A stretch of DNA of 36,339 bases. It comes from Candidatus Limadaptatus stercoravium. GTDB taxonomy: Bacteria > Bacillota > Clostridia > Christensenellales > CAG-917. The DNA lies in assembly GCA_018710835.1 (NCBI GenBank), contig DVJC01000006.1, positions 1 to 36,339 on the forward strand, in the 5' to 3' direction. Positions 17,525-26,828 of this stretch are shown in pieces (within the stretch, counting starts at the first letter, position 1; each line of letters begins with the position of its first letter). The position numbers were made by a program, and so were the translations under genes. A model generated the notes under the pieces. The model searched no databases and was not told the origin of the DNA. It was given only the letters and a program-made list of their open reading frames with translations.

Positions 17525-17688
17525 CATGCAAACTAAGTGCGGAACGGTTTTCGTATATGTACGCGGACTTTGCGCGCCGGCACGGGCGGCAGTCGTTCGC
17601 GGAGGAAAATTCGTACGCACATGCGAGAGTTGGTCATGACGGCAGTTTTGCGCGAGCAAACTGCCTTTTTTCAAACATCGGAGGTACT
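17525..17688 (+). promoter_or_regulatory. Structured 5' leader of purE with terminator (candidate riboswitch/attenuator)
   Basis: ~160-nt untranslated region between promoter and purE ATG; terminator hairpin 17641-17665 plus TTTTTT; upstream GCAAACT (17528-17534) duplicates the terminator 3' arm. Confidence 0.6.
17641..17671 (+). terminator. Intrinsic terminator within the purE leader
   Basis: GGCAGTTT(T)GC-GCGA-GCAAACTGCC (GNRA loop, one bulged T) followed by TTTTTT. Confidence 0.85.
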
Positions 17689-18180
17689 ATGAAAAAAATT
17701 GCGGTCATCATGGGCAGCGACAGCGATCTGCCCGTAGTGCAGAAGGCAATAGACACCGTGAGATCTTTCGGCGTTGAGTGCGAAGCGCACGTTTATTCGG
17801 CGCACCGTACGCCCGCGGAAGCGAAAGCGTTTGCCGAAAACGCGGAGAAGAACGGATTCGGAGTAATTATAGCGGCGGCAGGGAAGGCGGCGCATCTTGC
17901 CGGCGCGCTTGCCGCTTCGACCACGCTTCCTGTCATCGGGATCCCTGTCAAGAGTTCCGCGTTGGACGGGCTTGACGCGCTGCTTTCCACCGTGCAGATG
18001 CCTCCCGGAATACCCGTCGCAACCGTCGGAATAGACGGCGCGCAGAACGCCGCGCTGCTTGCTCTCGAAATCCTTGCCGTGAGCGAACCCACGCTTGCGG
18101 AGAAACTCAGGGCAAAGCGCGAAGCGGACAGACTCGCCGTCCTCGAAAAGGACAGGAAACTGAACGAAGACGTCAGGTGA
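17689..18180 (+). CDS. purE: N5-carboxyaminoimidazole ribonucleotide mutase
   Basis: Start trimmed to [20 protein letters not shown] after [42 protein letters not shown]. Confidence 0.97.
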   Translation: MKKIAVIMGSDSDLPVVQKAIDTVRSFGVECEAHVYSAHRTPAEAKAFAENAEKNGFGVIIAAAGKAAHLAGALAASTTLPVIGIPVKSSALDGLDALLSTVQMPPGIPVATVGIDGAQNAALLALEILAVSEPTLAEKLRAKREADRLAVLEKDRKLNEDVR

Positions 18181-18183
18181 ATT

Positions 18184-19218
18184 ATGGAGAAATCTTTCAG
18201 CGAAAGCTATAAGCAGGCAGGAGTGGACATCACCGCCGGTTACAGGGCGGTGGAGTTGATGAAGAAACATATCGCCCGCACGGTCACCCCCGGTGCGGCG
18301 AGCGACATCGGCGGCTTCGGCGGACTGTTCGAGCTCGATCTTACGGGAATGACGCGCCCCGTGCTCGTCAGCGGAACGGACGGTGTGGGCACGAAGCTCA
18401 AATACGCTTTCATGCTCGACAAACACGATACCATAGGCATTGACTGCGTGGCGATGTGCGTGAACGACGTCGTATGCTGCGGCGCGAAACCCCTCTTTTT
18501 CCTGGACTATATCGCGTGCGGCAAAAACGTGCCCGAACGCATAGCGTCCATAGTGTCGGGCGTGGCGGAAGGCTGCGTGCAGGCGGGCGCGGCTCTCATC
18601 GGCGGCGAGACCGCGGAAATGCCGGGGTTTTATCCGGAGGACGAGTACGACCTCGCGGGTTTTGCTGTCGGTGCGGTGGACCGCGCAAAAGTGCTGGACA
18701 ACTCCAAGGTTAAGGAGGGGGACGCGGTCATCGCGCTGCCGTCGTCCGGCGTGCATTCCAACGGCTTCTCCCTCGTGCGCAAGATCTTTGCGGAGAAGGA
18801 TATTACATCACCGCGTGAAGAGTTCGGCGGAAGGAGCCTCGGAGAGGTGCTGCTCACTCCCACCAGGATATACGTAAAGCCCATGCTCGCGCTGTTTGAA
18901 AAGGTCACCGTCAAGGCGGTGTCGCACATCACCGGCGGCGGATTTTACGAGAACATACCGCGCAGTATTCCCAAGGGGCTCGGCGCGAAGATAGAAAAGA
19001 GCGCGCTGCGCGTGCTCCCGGTGTTCGACCTCATCGCAAAAGAGGGGAACGTCCCGGAAAGGGATATGTTCAACACCTTCAACATGGGCGTCGGCATGAG
19101 CGTCGTAGTCGCCGCGGAGGATGCGGACGAAGCGCTCGGCGTGCTGAAAGCCGCCGGGGAGGACGCCTACGTCATAGGGGAGATCGTGCGCTCCGACGAC
19201 GGAGTGGTCATCTGCTGA
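18184..19218 (+). CDS. purM: Phosphoribosylformylglycinamidine cyclo-ligase (AIR synthetase)
   Basis: 344 aa; [50 protein letters not shown]. Confidence 0.97.
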   Translation: MEKSFSESYKQAGVDITAGYRAVELMKKHIARTVTPGAASDIGGFGGLFELDLTGMTRPVLVSGTDGVGTKLKYAFMLDKHDTIGIDCVAMCVNDVVCCGAKPLFFLDYIACGKNVPERIASIVSGVAEGCVQAGAALIGGETAEMPGFYPEDEYDLAGFAVGAVDRAKVLDNSKVKEGDAVIALPSSGVHSNGFSLVRKIFAEKDITSPREEFGGRSLGEVLLTPTRIYVKPMLALFEKVTVKAVSHITGGGFYENIPRSIPKGLGAKIEKSALRVLPVFDLIAKEGNVPERDMFNTFNMGVGMSVVVAAEDADEALGVLKAAGEDAYVIGEIVRSDDGVVIC

Positions 19219-19219
19219 T

Positions 19220-19837
19220 ATGGACAAGATAGCGGTGGCTGTGCTGGTGTCGGGCGGCGGCACCAATCTTCAGGCGATACTCGACGCGGAAAGAAGAGGA
19301 GAACTTTCGCATGCGGAAGTGAAAGTCGTCGTTTCCAGCCGCGCGGACGCATACGCTCTCGAACGCGCAAGGGCGGCGGGAGTCGAGGCGGTGGCGGTGG
19401 AGCGCGGCAAGTGCGCTTCGCAGGAGGAGTTCGAGGACGGGATAGAGCGTGCGATAAAGAACGCCGGCGCGGAGATAATCGTGCTCGCCGGGTTCATGAG
19501 CATATTGTCGGAGAGGTTCACTTCCCGTTACCCGGAGAGGATAATCAACGTGCACCCGTCGCTGATACCTAAATTCTGCGGCAAGGGGTTTTACGGGCTG
19601 AAAGTGCACGAGGCGGTGCTCGCCGCCGGCGAAAAGACGACGGGCGCGACGGTGCATTACGTCAACGAGATCCCGGACGGCGGAGAGATCATTTTTCAGA
19701 AGGAAGTTGCGGTGAAGGAGGGCGATACGCCCGAAACGCTGCAGAAAAGAGTCATGCAGGAGGCGGAATGGCAGCTGCTGCCGCGCGCCGTCGAGCTTAC
19801 GGCGGAAAGGATCGCGGCGGAGCGCTCCGCGAAGTGA
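19220..19837 (+). CDS. purN: Phosphoribosylglycinamide formyltransferase
   Basis: 205 aa; VLVSGGGTNLQAILDA, NVHPSLIPKFCGKGFYGLKVHEAVL, GATVHYVNEIPDGGEII. Confidence 0.96.
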   Translation: MDKIAVAVLVSGGGTNLQAILDAERRGELSHAEVKVVVSSRADAYALERARAAGVEAVAVERGKCASQEEFEDGIERAIKNAGAEIIVLAGFMSILSERFTSRYPERIINVHPSLIPKFCGKGFYGLKVHEAVLAAGEKTTGATVHYVNEIPDGGEIIFQKEVAVKEGDTPETLQKRVMQEAEWQLLPRAVELTAERIAAERSAK

Positions 19838-19847
19838 GGAGATACAA

Positions 19848-20567
19848 ATGAGCATTTACGACATCAAAGACCTGAACGCCGTACTCGGCGCGAATTCCTA
19901 TCCCGGCAGGGGTATTGTCATAGGCAAGACCGCGGACGGCAGGCATGCCGCTTTCGCGTACTTCATCATGGGCAGGAGCGAGAACAGCCGCAACCGCGTC
20001 TTTGTGGAAAAGGAGAACGAGCTTGTCATCTATCCTTTCGACGAGAGCAAGGTGGAAGATCCTTCCCTCATCATCTATTCGCCCGTCAAGCGCGTGTGGA
20101 ACAAGTGGATAGTCACCAACGGCGACCAGACCGACACCGTAGAGGCGGCGCTGCTTGCCGGCGACAGCTTCGAAAGCGCGCTGGAAAAGCGCGAGTTCGA
20201 GCCGGACGCGCCCAATTTCACACCGCGCATAAGCGGACTCATCGACCTTGAGGGCAGGTTCCGCTACAAGCTCTCCATCCTCAAGAGTGCGGACGAAAAG
20301 GGGAGCGCGTGCAACCGCTTCTCTTTCTCCTACGAGCCTGTAGACGGACTCGGACATTTTATCCATACATACGAGCACGACGGCAATCCCATTCCTACTT
20401 TCACGGGAGAGCCGGAGAGGGTGGCTGTGGGCTCCGACCTTGCGGCGTTCGCCGACGGTATATGGGACAGCCTGAACGCGGACAACAAGATCGCGCTTTA
20501 CGCAGGCTTTATCGACCTCAAGACTTACAGAGTGAAAACCGCGCTCTTCAACAAACACGTCAAATAA
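19848..20567 (+). CDS. purO: IMP cyclohydrolase, PurO-like
   Basis: 239 aa; NSYPGRGIVIGKTADGRHAAFAYFIMGRSENSRNRVF matches the PurO-type family; sits between purN and the AICARFT gene. Confidence 0.85.
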   Translation: MSIYDIKDLNAVLGANSYPGRGIVIGKTADGRHAAFAYFIMGRSENSRNRVFVEKENELVIYPFDESKVEDPSLIIYSPVKRVWNKWIVTNGDQTDTVEAALLAGDSFESALEKREFEPDAPNFTPRISGLIDLEGRFRYKLSILKSADEKGSACNRFSFSYEPVDGLGHFIHTYEHDGNPIPTFTGEPERVAVGSDLAAFADGIWDSLNADNKIALYAGFIDLKTYRVKTALFNKHVK

Positions 20568-20576
20568 GGAGAGGAT

Positions 20577-21758
20577 ATGAAAGAATTCGAGCTGAAATAC
20601 GGCTGCAACCCCAATCAGAAACCCGCGCGTATATATATGGAAAACGGCGGCGATCTGCCCGTGGAGATCCTGAACGGCAGACCGGGATACATCAATTTCC
20701 TCGACGCATTCAACAGCTGGCAGCTGGTCAAGGAACTTAAAGCGGCGACGGGGGAGTGCTGTGCGACTTCGTTCAAACACGTCAGCCCGACTTCGGCTGC
20801 GCTCGGAAGAGTGCTGGACGAGAGGCTTAAGAAGGCGTGCTTCGTCGACGACATCGAAGGTCTGGACGACAGTCCCGTAGCCTCAGCGTACGCAAGGGCG
20901 CGCGGCACGGACAGGATGTCGTCGTTCGGCGACTGGATCGCGCTCTCCGACGAGTGCGACGCGACGTGCGCGAAGATAGTCGCGCGCGAAGTGTCCGACG
21001 GCATTATCGCCCCCGCGTACACTCCCGAAGCGCTCGAAATACTGAAAAGCAAGCGCAAAGGCGCATACAACATCGTCAAGGTGGATCCGCTCTACACCCC
21101 CGCACCCGTGGAGCATAAGCAGGTGTTCGGAGTGACATTCGAGCAGGGCAGGAACGATTTCGAGATCAACCGCGCGCTGCTCGGCAACGTAGTGACAGAG
21201 AAGAAGATACCGCATTCTGCCGAAACGGACCTCATCGTCGCTCTCATCACCTTGAAATACACGCAGTCCAATTCGGTGGCGTTCGCCGCCGACGGACAGG
21301 CGATAGGCGTGGGCGCCGGACAGCAGTCAAGGATACACTGCACGCGCCTTGCCGGACAGAAAGCGGATCTGTGGCATCTCAGACAGCACGATAAAGTGCT
21401 CGGTCTGCAATTTGCGGAAGGAATAGGCAGACCGGAAAAGAACAATATCATAGACATCTACCTCTCCGACGAGTGCGGTGACGTCATAGGCGGGGACGTG
21501 TGGCGGAAGTATTTCGCGGTGCGCCCCGAGGAGTTCACACGAGAGGAGAAGAGGGCGTACCTCGACACCCTCACGGGAGTGTCCCTCGGCTCGGACGCGT
21601 TCTTCCCCTTCGACGACAATATCGTTCGCGCGCGCAAGAGCGGCGTGTCCTATGTCGCCGAGCCGGGCGGCTCGGTGCGCGACGACATCGTCATCGACAC
21701 GTGCAACAAACTCGGCATAGCGATGGCGTTCACGGGCATGAGATTGTTCCACCACTGA
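20577..21758 (+). CDS. purH: AICAR formyltransferase, standalone (no MGS-like IMP cyclohydrolase domain)
   Basis: 393 aa; FELKYGCNPNQKPARIYM, TSFKHVSPTSAALG, AIGVGAGQQSRIHCTRLAGQKADLW. Confidence 0.92.
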   Translation: MKEFELKYGCNPNQKPARIYMENGGDLPVEILNGRPGYINFLDAFNSWQLVKELKAATGECCATSFKHVSPTSAALGRVLDERLKKACFVDDIEGLDDSPVASAYARARGTDRMSSFGDWIALSDECDATCAKIVAREVSDGIIAPAYTPEALEILKSKRKGAYNIVKVDPLYTPAPVEHKQVFGVTFEQGRNDFEINRALLGNVVTEKKIPHSAETDLIVALITLKYTQSNSVAFAADGQAIGVGAGQQSRIHCTRLAGQKADLWHLRQHDKVLGLQFAEGIGRPEKNNIIDIYLSDECGDVIGGDVWRKYFAVRPEEFTREEKRAYLDTLTGVSLGSDAFFPFDDNIVRARKSGVSYVAEPGGSVRDDIVIDTCNKLGIAMAFTGMRLFHH

Positions 21759-21767
21759 GAGGGTAAC

Positions 21768-23039
21768 ATGAAGATTCTGGTTGTAGGCTCCGGCGGCAGA
21801 GAGCATGCGGTAATCAAAGCACTGAAGAAGAATCCGGCGGCGGAAGTCATCTACGCGCTTCCCGGCAACGGCGGCATCGCCGCGGACGCGGTGTGTGTGC
21901 CCGTAGGTGCTAAGGACATCGCCGGCATAACTGCGTTCGCAAAGGAAAACGGCATAGATTACGCCGTCGTCGCCCCCGACGATCCGCTCGTACTTGGCGC
22001 GGTGGACGCGCTGGAAGAGGTCGGCGTGCCGTGCTTCGGTCCGCGTAAAAACGCGGCGATAATCGAAGGCAGCAAAGCGTTTGCCAAAGAGCTGATGAAA
22101 AAATACGGTATTCCCACCGCCCGTTACGAAACTTTCGACAGCGCGGAGAAGGCGGAGAGTTACATCGACTCGCTGCCGGAGGGGAACATCGTCGTCAAGG
22201 CGGACGGACTCGCGCTCGGCAAGGGCGTCATCATTGCCGAGAGCCGCGAAGAGGCAAAGACGGCGGTGCGCGAAATGATGCTGGACGGCAAGTTCGGCGC
22301 GAGCGGACGCCGCGTAGTCATAGAGGAGTTCCTCACAGGACCCGAAGTATCCGTGCTGTCGTTTACGGACGGAGAGAGTGTTGTGCCCATGATTTCAAGC
22401 ATGGATCACAAGCGCGCGCACGACGGCGACGAGGGGCTCAACACAGGCGGCATGGGAGTCGTCGCTCCCAATCCTTATTACACCCCCGACATCGCCGCGG
22501 AGTGCATGGAGAGGATATTCCTGCCCACCGTCCGCGCCATGAAAACGGAGGGGCGCACTTTCAGGGGCTGTCTTTATTTCGGGCTGATGCTCACGCCGGA
22601 CGGACCGAAGGTGATAGAGTACAACTGCCGTTTCGGCGATCCCGAAACACAGGCGGTGCTGCCGCTTCTCGAATCGGATCTGCTGGACATCATGCTCGCA
22701 TGCACGGAGGGCAGGCTCAGGGACGCGGACGTGCGTTTCTCCGACAAGTGCTCCTGCTGCGTGGTGAAAGCGTCGCGCGGCTATCCCGAAAAGTACGACA
22801 CGGGATACGAGATAACCGTTGACGGCAAGCCCGACGCGGAGATTTACATCGCCGGGGCGAAACTTGAGGACGGCAGACTCCTGACATCGGGCGGCAGAGT
22901 GCTCGGCGTGACCGCGGTGGCGGACACTCTCGCGGAGGCGGTGCAAAAGGCTTACCGCGAAGCTGCTAAGGCGCACTTCGGGAACGAGTTTTTCCGCCGC
23001 GACATAGGAGCGCGCGCACTTGCAGCAAACAAGCGGTAA
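21768..23039 (+). CDS. purD: Phosphoribosylamine--glycine ligase
   Basis: 423 aa; MKILVVGSGGREHAVIKAL, NTGGMGVVAPNPYYTPDIA, ATP-grasp motifs. Confidence 0.97.
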   Translation: MKILVVGSGGREHAVIKALKKNPAAEVIYALPGNGGIAADAVCVPVGAKDIAGITAFAKENGIDYAVVAPDDPLVLGAVDALEEVGVPCFGPRKNAAIIEGSKAFAKELMKKYGIPTARYETFDSAEKAESYIDSLPEGNIVVKADGLALGKGVIIAESREEAKTAVREMMLDGKFGASGRRVVIEEFLTGPEVSVLSFTDGESVVPMISSMDHKRAHDGDEGLNTGGMGVVAPNPYYTPDIAAECMERIFLPTVRAMKTEGRTFRGCLYFGLMLTPDGPKVIEYNCRFGDPETQAVLPLLESDLLDIMLACTEGRLRDADVRFSDKCSCCVVKASRGYPEKYDTGYEITVDGKPDAEIYIAGAKLEDGRLLTSGGRVLGVTAVADTLAEAVQKAYREAAKAHFGNEFFRRDIGARALAANKR

Positions 23040-23096
23040 GATATACGAAACGATAGATAAAACGCGTTTACGCGCATTTGGCGCGGCGGAGGTAAT

Positions 23097-26000
23097 ATGG
23101 TAAACAGACTGTTTGTCGAAAAGAAGGAGAGTCTTGCCTCGGAGGCGCGCGCGCTGTTCGGCGAGGCTGTGAACATGCTCGGCGTGCGCGGACTTACGCG
23201 CGTCAGAGTGATCAACCGCTACGACGTGGAGGGCGCGGAAGGCGGGCTCATGGAGTATGCGGAGCGCAATATTTTCTCCGAGCCGCAGCTTGACGACGTG
23301 AGCGGCACGCTGGAGTGCGAAGGCGCCGCGGCGGTGTTCGGCGTGGAGCCGCTGCCCGGTCAGTTCGATCAGCGCGCGGACTCGGCGGCACAGTGCATAC
23401 AGCTCGTGTCGCAGGGCGAGAAGCCCGTCGTGCGCACGGCGAAGTTCTACGTGCTGTACGGCGACGTGAGCGCGGAAGACATCGCTAAGATAAAGAAATT
23501 CGTCATCAATCCCGTGGAATGCAGGGAGGCGGATTTCGCACTGCCGGACACTCTCCGCACGGAGTATCCCGAACCGCACGAAGTGGAGATCCTCACAGGG
23601 TTCATAAATATGGACGGGGAGGAACTCGCCGGATTCGTGAAGAAGTACGGGCTTGCCATGGACGCGGACGACGTGAAATTCTGCCGCGACTATTTCGCTT
23701 CCGAAAAGAGAGATCCGACGCTCACGGAAGTGCGCATGATAGACACTTACTGGTCGGATCACTGCCGCCACACGACATTCCTCACCACCATTGACAAAGC
23801 GGAGTTCGAGGACGCCGAGGTGCAGGCGGCATGGGAGGAATATCTCGCCGCGCGCAGGACGCTCGGACGAGAGCATAAGCCGGTCAACCTCATGGACATT
23901 GCGACGATCGCGGCGAAACTTCTGCGCAGACAGGGGAAACTTCCCGCGCTCGACGAGTCGGACGAGATCAACGCGTGCACGGTGAAGATAAAAGTGAACG
24001 TGGACGGGAAGGACGAGGACTGGCTCCTGCTGTTCAAGAACGAAACGCACAACCACCCCACGGAGATAGAGCCTTTCGGCGGCGCGGCTACCTGCATAGG
24101 CGGCGCGATACGCGATCCGCTCTCCGGCAGGGCGTACGTATATTCGGCCATGCGCGTGACGGGCGCGGGCGATCCTCTCACTCCCGTGGAGGACACTCTG
24201 CCAGGCAAACTGCCGCAGAAGAAGATCGTGACTACCGCGGCTGCGGGGTACAGCTCCTACGGCAACCAGATCGGGCTTGCCACCGGCATCGTGGACGAGA
24301 TCTACCACCCCGGTTACGTCGCCAAGCGTCTTGAGATAGGCGCGGTGACGGGCGCGGCTCCCGCGCGCAACGTGGTGCGCGAAGTGCCCGCTCCCGGCGA
24401 TGTGGTCATATTGCTGGGCGGCAGGACGGGGCGCGACGGCTGCGGCGGCGCGACGGGATCATCCAAAGCGCACAGCGCCGAGTCGCTTTCGACATGCGGT
24501 GCGGAAGTGCAGAAGGGCAACGCTCCCGAGGAGCGCAAGCTGCAGAGGCTGTTCCGCAATCCCGAGGCGTCGCTCCTCATCAAACGGTGCAACGATTTCG
24601 GCGCGGGCGGCGTGTCCGTGGCGATAGGCGAGCTGGCGGACGGGCTGTTCATCGACCTCAACGCCGTGCCCAAGAAGTACGAAGGACTTGACGGCACGGA
24701 GCTCGCCATCAGCGAATCGCAGGAGAGAATGGCGGTGGTGGTCGCGCCTGAGAATGCGGAGAAATTCCGTGCGCTCGCAAGCGCGGAGAGCCTCGAAGCG
24801 ACCGTCGTCGCAAAAGTGACCGAAGAGCCGCGGCTCAGGATGCGGTGGAACGGGAAGATCATCGTGGACATCTCGCGCGAATTCCTCAACTCCAACGGCG
24901 CGGAAAAGCACGCCGAGGCGCGGCAGAAGAAGGCGGGCAGTCTGAAAAAAGAGATCCCGACAAACTTCGCGGAGGGTATGAAGCAACTCGTCGGCGACCT
25001 CAACGTGTGCTCCAAGCGCGGACTGTCCGAACGCTTTGACAGCACCATAGGCGCAGGTACGGTGATGATGCCGTTCGGCGGCAGAAATCAGCTCACTCCC
25101 ATACAGTGCATGGTGAACAAGGTTTCGGTGGAAAAAGGCGAAACAGACACTTGTTCGCTCATGTCATGGGGTTTTAACCCCTATATCAGCGAAAAGAGTC
25201 CCTTCCACGGCGCGTATCTCGCGGTGGTAGAGAGCGTGGCGAAACTCGTGTGCGCCGGTGCTTCGACGGATGAAGTCTGGCTCACTTTCCAGGAATATTT
25301 CGAGAAGCCGATGGGTGTGCCGGAGCGCTGGGGCAAGCCGCTTGCGGCGCTGCTCGGCGCGTTCCGCGCGCAGCTTGATCTCGGCATGGGCGCGATAGGC
25401 GGCAAGGACAGCATGAGCGGCACATTCGAGCACATCGATGTGCCTCCCACGCTCGTGTCCTTCGCGGTCACGACGGAGAGAGCGTCGGACGCGGTGTCGG
25501 CGGAGTTCAAGCGCGCCGGCAGCGAGGTCAGACTGCTTGAATGCGAATACGGCGCCGACGGGCTTCCCGTAGCGGCGAGTTTTCTCGCAAACGCGGCGAA
25601 AGTGCACGCGCTCATGCGCGAAGGCAAGGTCGTTTCGGCATATACGCCCGGCTTCGGCGGAGTGGCGGAGGCGGTGTTCAAGTGCGCGATAGGCAACGGG
25701 TTCGGATTCGCGTTTGCGGACGGCGTTACGCTCGACGACGTTTTCGGATATAAGTACGGCGCGTTCGTGCTCGAATGCGCGGACGGCGTCGACGTCGGGA
25801 GGAAACTCGGCACCGTAACCGCGGAGAGAGCGTTCGTGCTCGGCGGCTGTAAAGCGGGTGCGGAGGAGCTGCTTTCTCTCTACGAGAACAAGCTGGAAAG
25901 CGTGTATTCCTGCAACATCGCGCAATCCGGATACGCGCACAAAGCGACATACACCGCGGGCAAGGCGCAGAGGAGCGCGGAGAAGTTCGCCGCTCCCAGA

Positions 26001-26789
26001 ATGCTCATCCCTGTGTTCCCCGGTACGAACTGCGAATACGACACCGCAAAGGCGGCGCGCCGCGCGGGGATAGTGCCGGAGATCTTCGTCATCAACAATC
26101 TTACGCCTTCCGCCGTTGCGGAATCGGCGGAGAAATTCGCCGATCTCATACGCGGAGCGCAGATGATATTCATTCCCGGCGGCTTTTCGGGCGGCGACGA
26201 GCCGGACGGCAGCGGCAAGTTCATCACGTCTTTCTTCCGCGGAGCAAGAGTCGCGGACGCGGTGAGGGATCTGCTCAAACGCCGCGACGGACTCATGGCT
26301 GGCATATGCAACGGCTTCCAGGCGCTCATCAAGCTCGGTCTGGTCACGCACGGCGACATAGTGGACGCGGCGGCGGACTATCCCACGCTCACTTACAACA
26401 CCATCGCGCGGCACCAGTCCATGATCGTGCGCACGCGCGTGTGTTCAAATCTTTCTCCGTGGCTGTCCGGCATGACGCCGGGCGACATCGTGAACGTGCC
26501 CGTGTCCCACGGCGAGGGCAGGTTCATGGCGACTCCGGAGTGGCTGGACAAGCTTGAGAAGAACGGGCAGATCGCGACGCAGTACGTCGATCTTTCCGGC
26601 GAGCCGACATTCGACGTCGCCTTCAACCCCAACGGGAGCGATATGGCGATAGAGGGCATCACTTCGCCGGACGGCAGGGTGCTGGGCAAAATGGGACACA
26701 GCGAGCGCGTGGACGACGGACTTTACGTCAATGTGCCCGGCAACTACGACATCAGACTCTTCGAGTCGGCGGCGGCGTATTTCGCGTGA
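23097..26789 (+). CDS. purL: Phosphoribosylformylglycinamidine synthase, PurL with fused C-terminal glutamine amidotransferase
   Basis: 1230 aa; YWSDHCRHTTFLT, FKNETHNHPTEIEPFGGAATCIGG, C-terminal PVFPGTNCEYD, GICNGFQALIKLGL. Confidence 0.97.
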   Translation: MVNRLFVEKKESLASEARALFGEAVNMLGVRGLTRVRVINRYDVEGAEGGLMEYAERNIFSEPQLDDVSGTLECEGAAAVFGVEPLPGQFDQRADSAAQCIQLVSQGEKPVVRTAKFYVLYGDVSAEDIAKIKKFVINPVECREADFALPDTLRTEYPEPHEVEILTGFINMDGEELAGFVKKYGLAMDADDVKFCRDYFASEKRDPTLTEVRMIDTYWSDHCRHTTFLTTIDKAEFEDAEVQAAWEEYLAARRTLGREHKPVNLMDIATIAAKLLRRQGKLPALDESDEINACTVKIKVNVDGKDEDWLLLFKNETHNHPTEIEPFGGAATCIGGAIRDPLSGRAYVYSAMRVTGAGDPLTPVEDTLPGKLPQKKIVTTAAAGYSSYGNQIGLATGIVDEIYHPGYVAKRLEIGAVTGAAPARNVVREVPAPGDVVILLGGRTGRDGCGGATGSSKAHSAESLSTCGAEVQKGNAPEERKLQRLFRNPEASLLIKRCNDFGAGGVSVAIGELADGLFIDLNAVPKKYEGLDGTELAISESQERMAVVVAPENAEKFRALASAESLEATVVAKVTEEPRLRMRWNGKIIVDISREFLNSNGAEKHAEARQKKAGSLKKEIPTNFAEGMKQLVGDLNVCSKRGLSERFDSTIGAGTVMMPFGGRNQLTPIQCMVNKVSVEKGETDTCSLMSWGFNPYISEKSPFHGAYLAVVESVAKLVCAGASTDEVWLTFQEYFEKPMGVPERWGKPLAALLGAFRAQLDLGMGAIGGKDSMSGTFEHIDVPPTLVSFAVTTERASDAVSAEFKRAGSEVRLLECEYGADGLPVAASFLANAAKVHALMREGKVVSAYTPGFGGVAEAVFKCAIGNGFGFAFADGVTLDDVFGYKYGAFVLECADGVDVGRKLGTVTAERAFVLGGCKAGAEELLSLYENKLESVYSCNIAQSGYAHKATYTAGKAQRSAEKFAAPRMLIPVFPGTNCEYDTAKAARRAGIVPEIFVINNLTPSAVAESAEKFADLIRGAQMIFIPGGFSGGDEPDGSGKFITSFFRGARVADAVRDLLKRRDGLMAGICNGFQALIKLGLVTHGDIVDAAADYPTLTYNTIARHQSMIVRTRVCSNLSPWLSGMTPGDIVNVPVSHGEGRFMATPEWLDKLEKNGQIATQYVDLSGEPTFDVAFNPNGSDMAIEGITSPDGRVLGKMGHSERVDDGLYVNVPGNYDIRLFESAAAYFA

Positions 26790-26828
26790 GCCGCGCAACA
26801 GAAAGGATAAATTTACGGAGATAAAATT

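Noticed and set aside
17557-17688. N-terminal extension of PurE (ORF start at 17557)
   Set aside because: It would include the terminator hairpin; the ATG at 17689 has a GGAGG SD and the canonical PurE N-terminus [13 protein letters not shown].
17520-17690. Known purine, PRPP/ppGpp, ZTP, THF riboswitch or T-box
   Set aside because: I could not find the hallmark conserved segments of these classes by eye; needs a covariance-model search to be final.
22395-24308. 637-aa - strand ORF opposite purD/purL
   Set aside because: Antisense shadow ORF in high-GC coding DNA; Arg/His/Val-rich with no recognisable motif, while the + strand encodes clear PurD and PurL.
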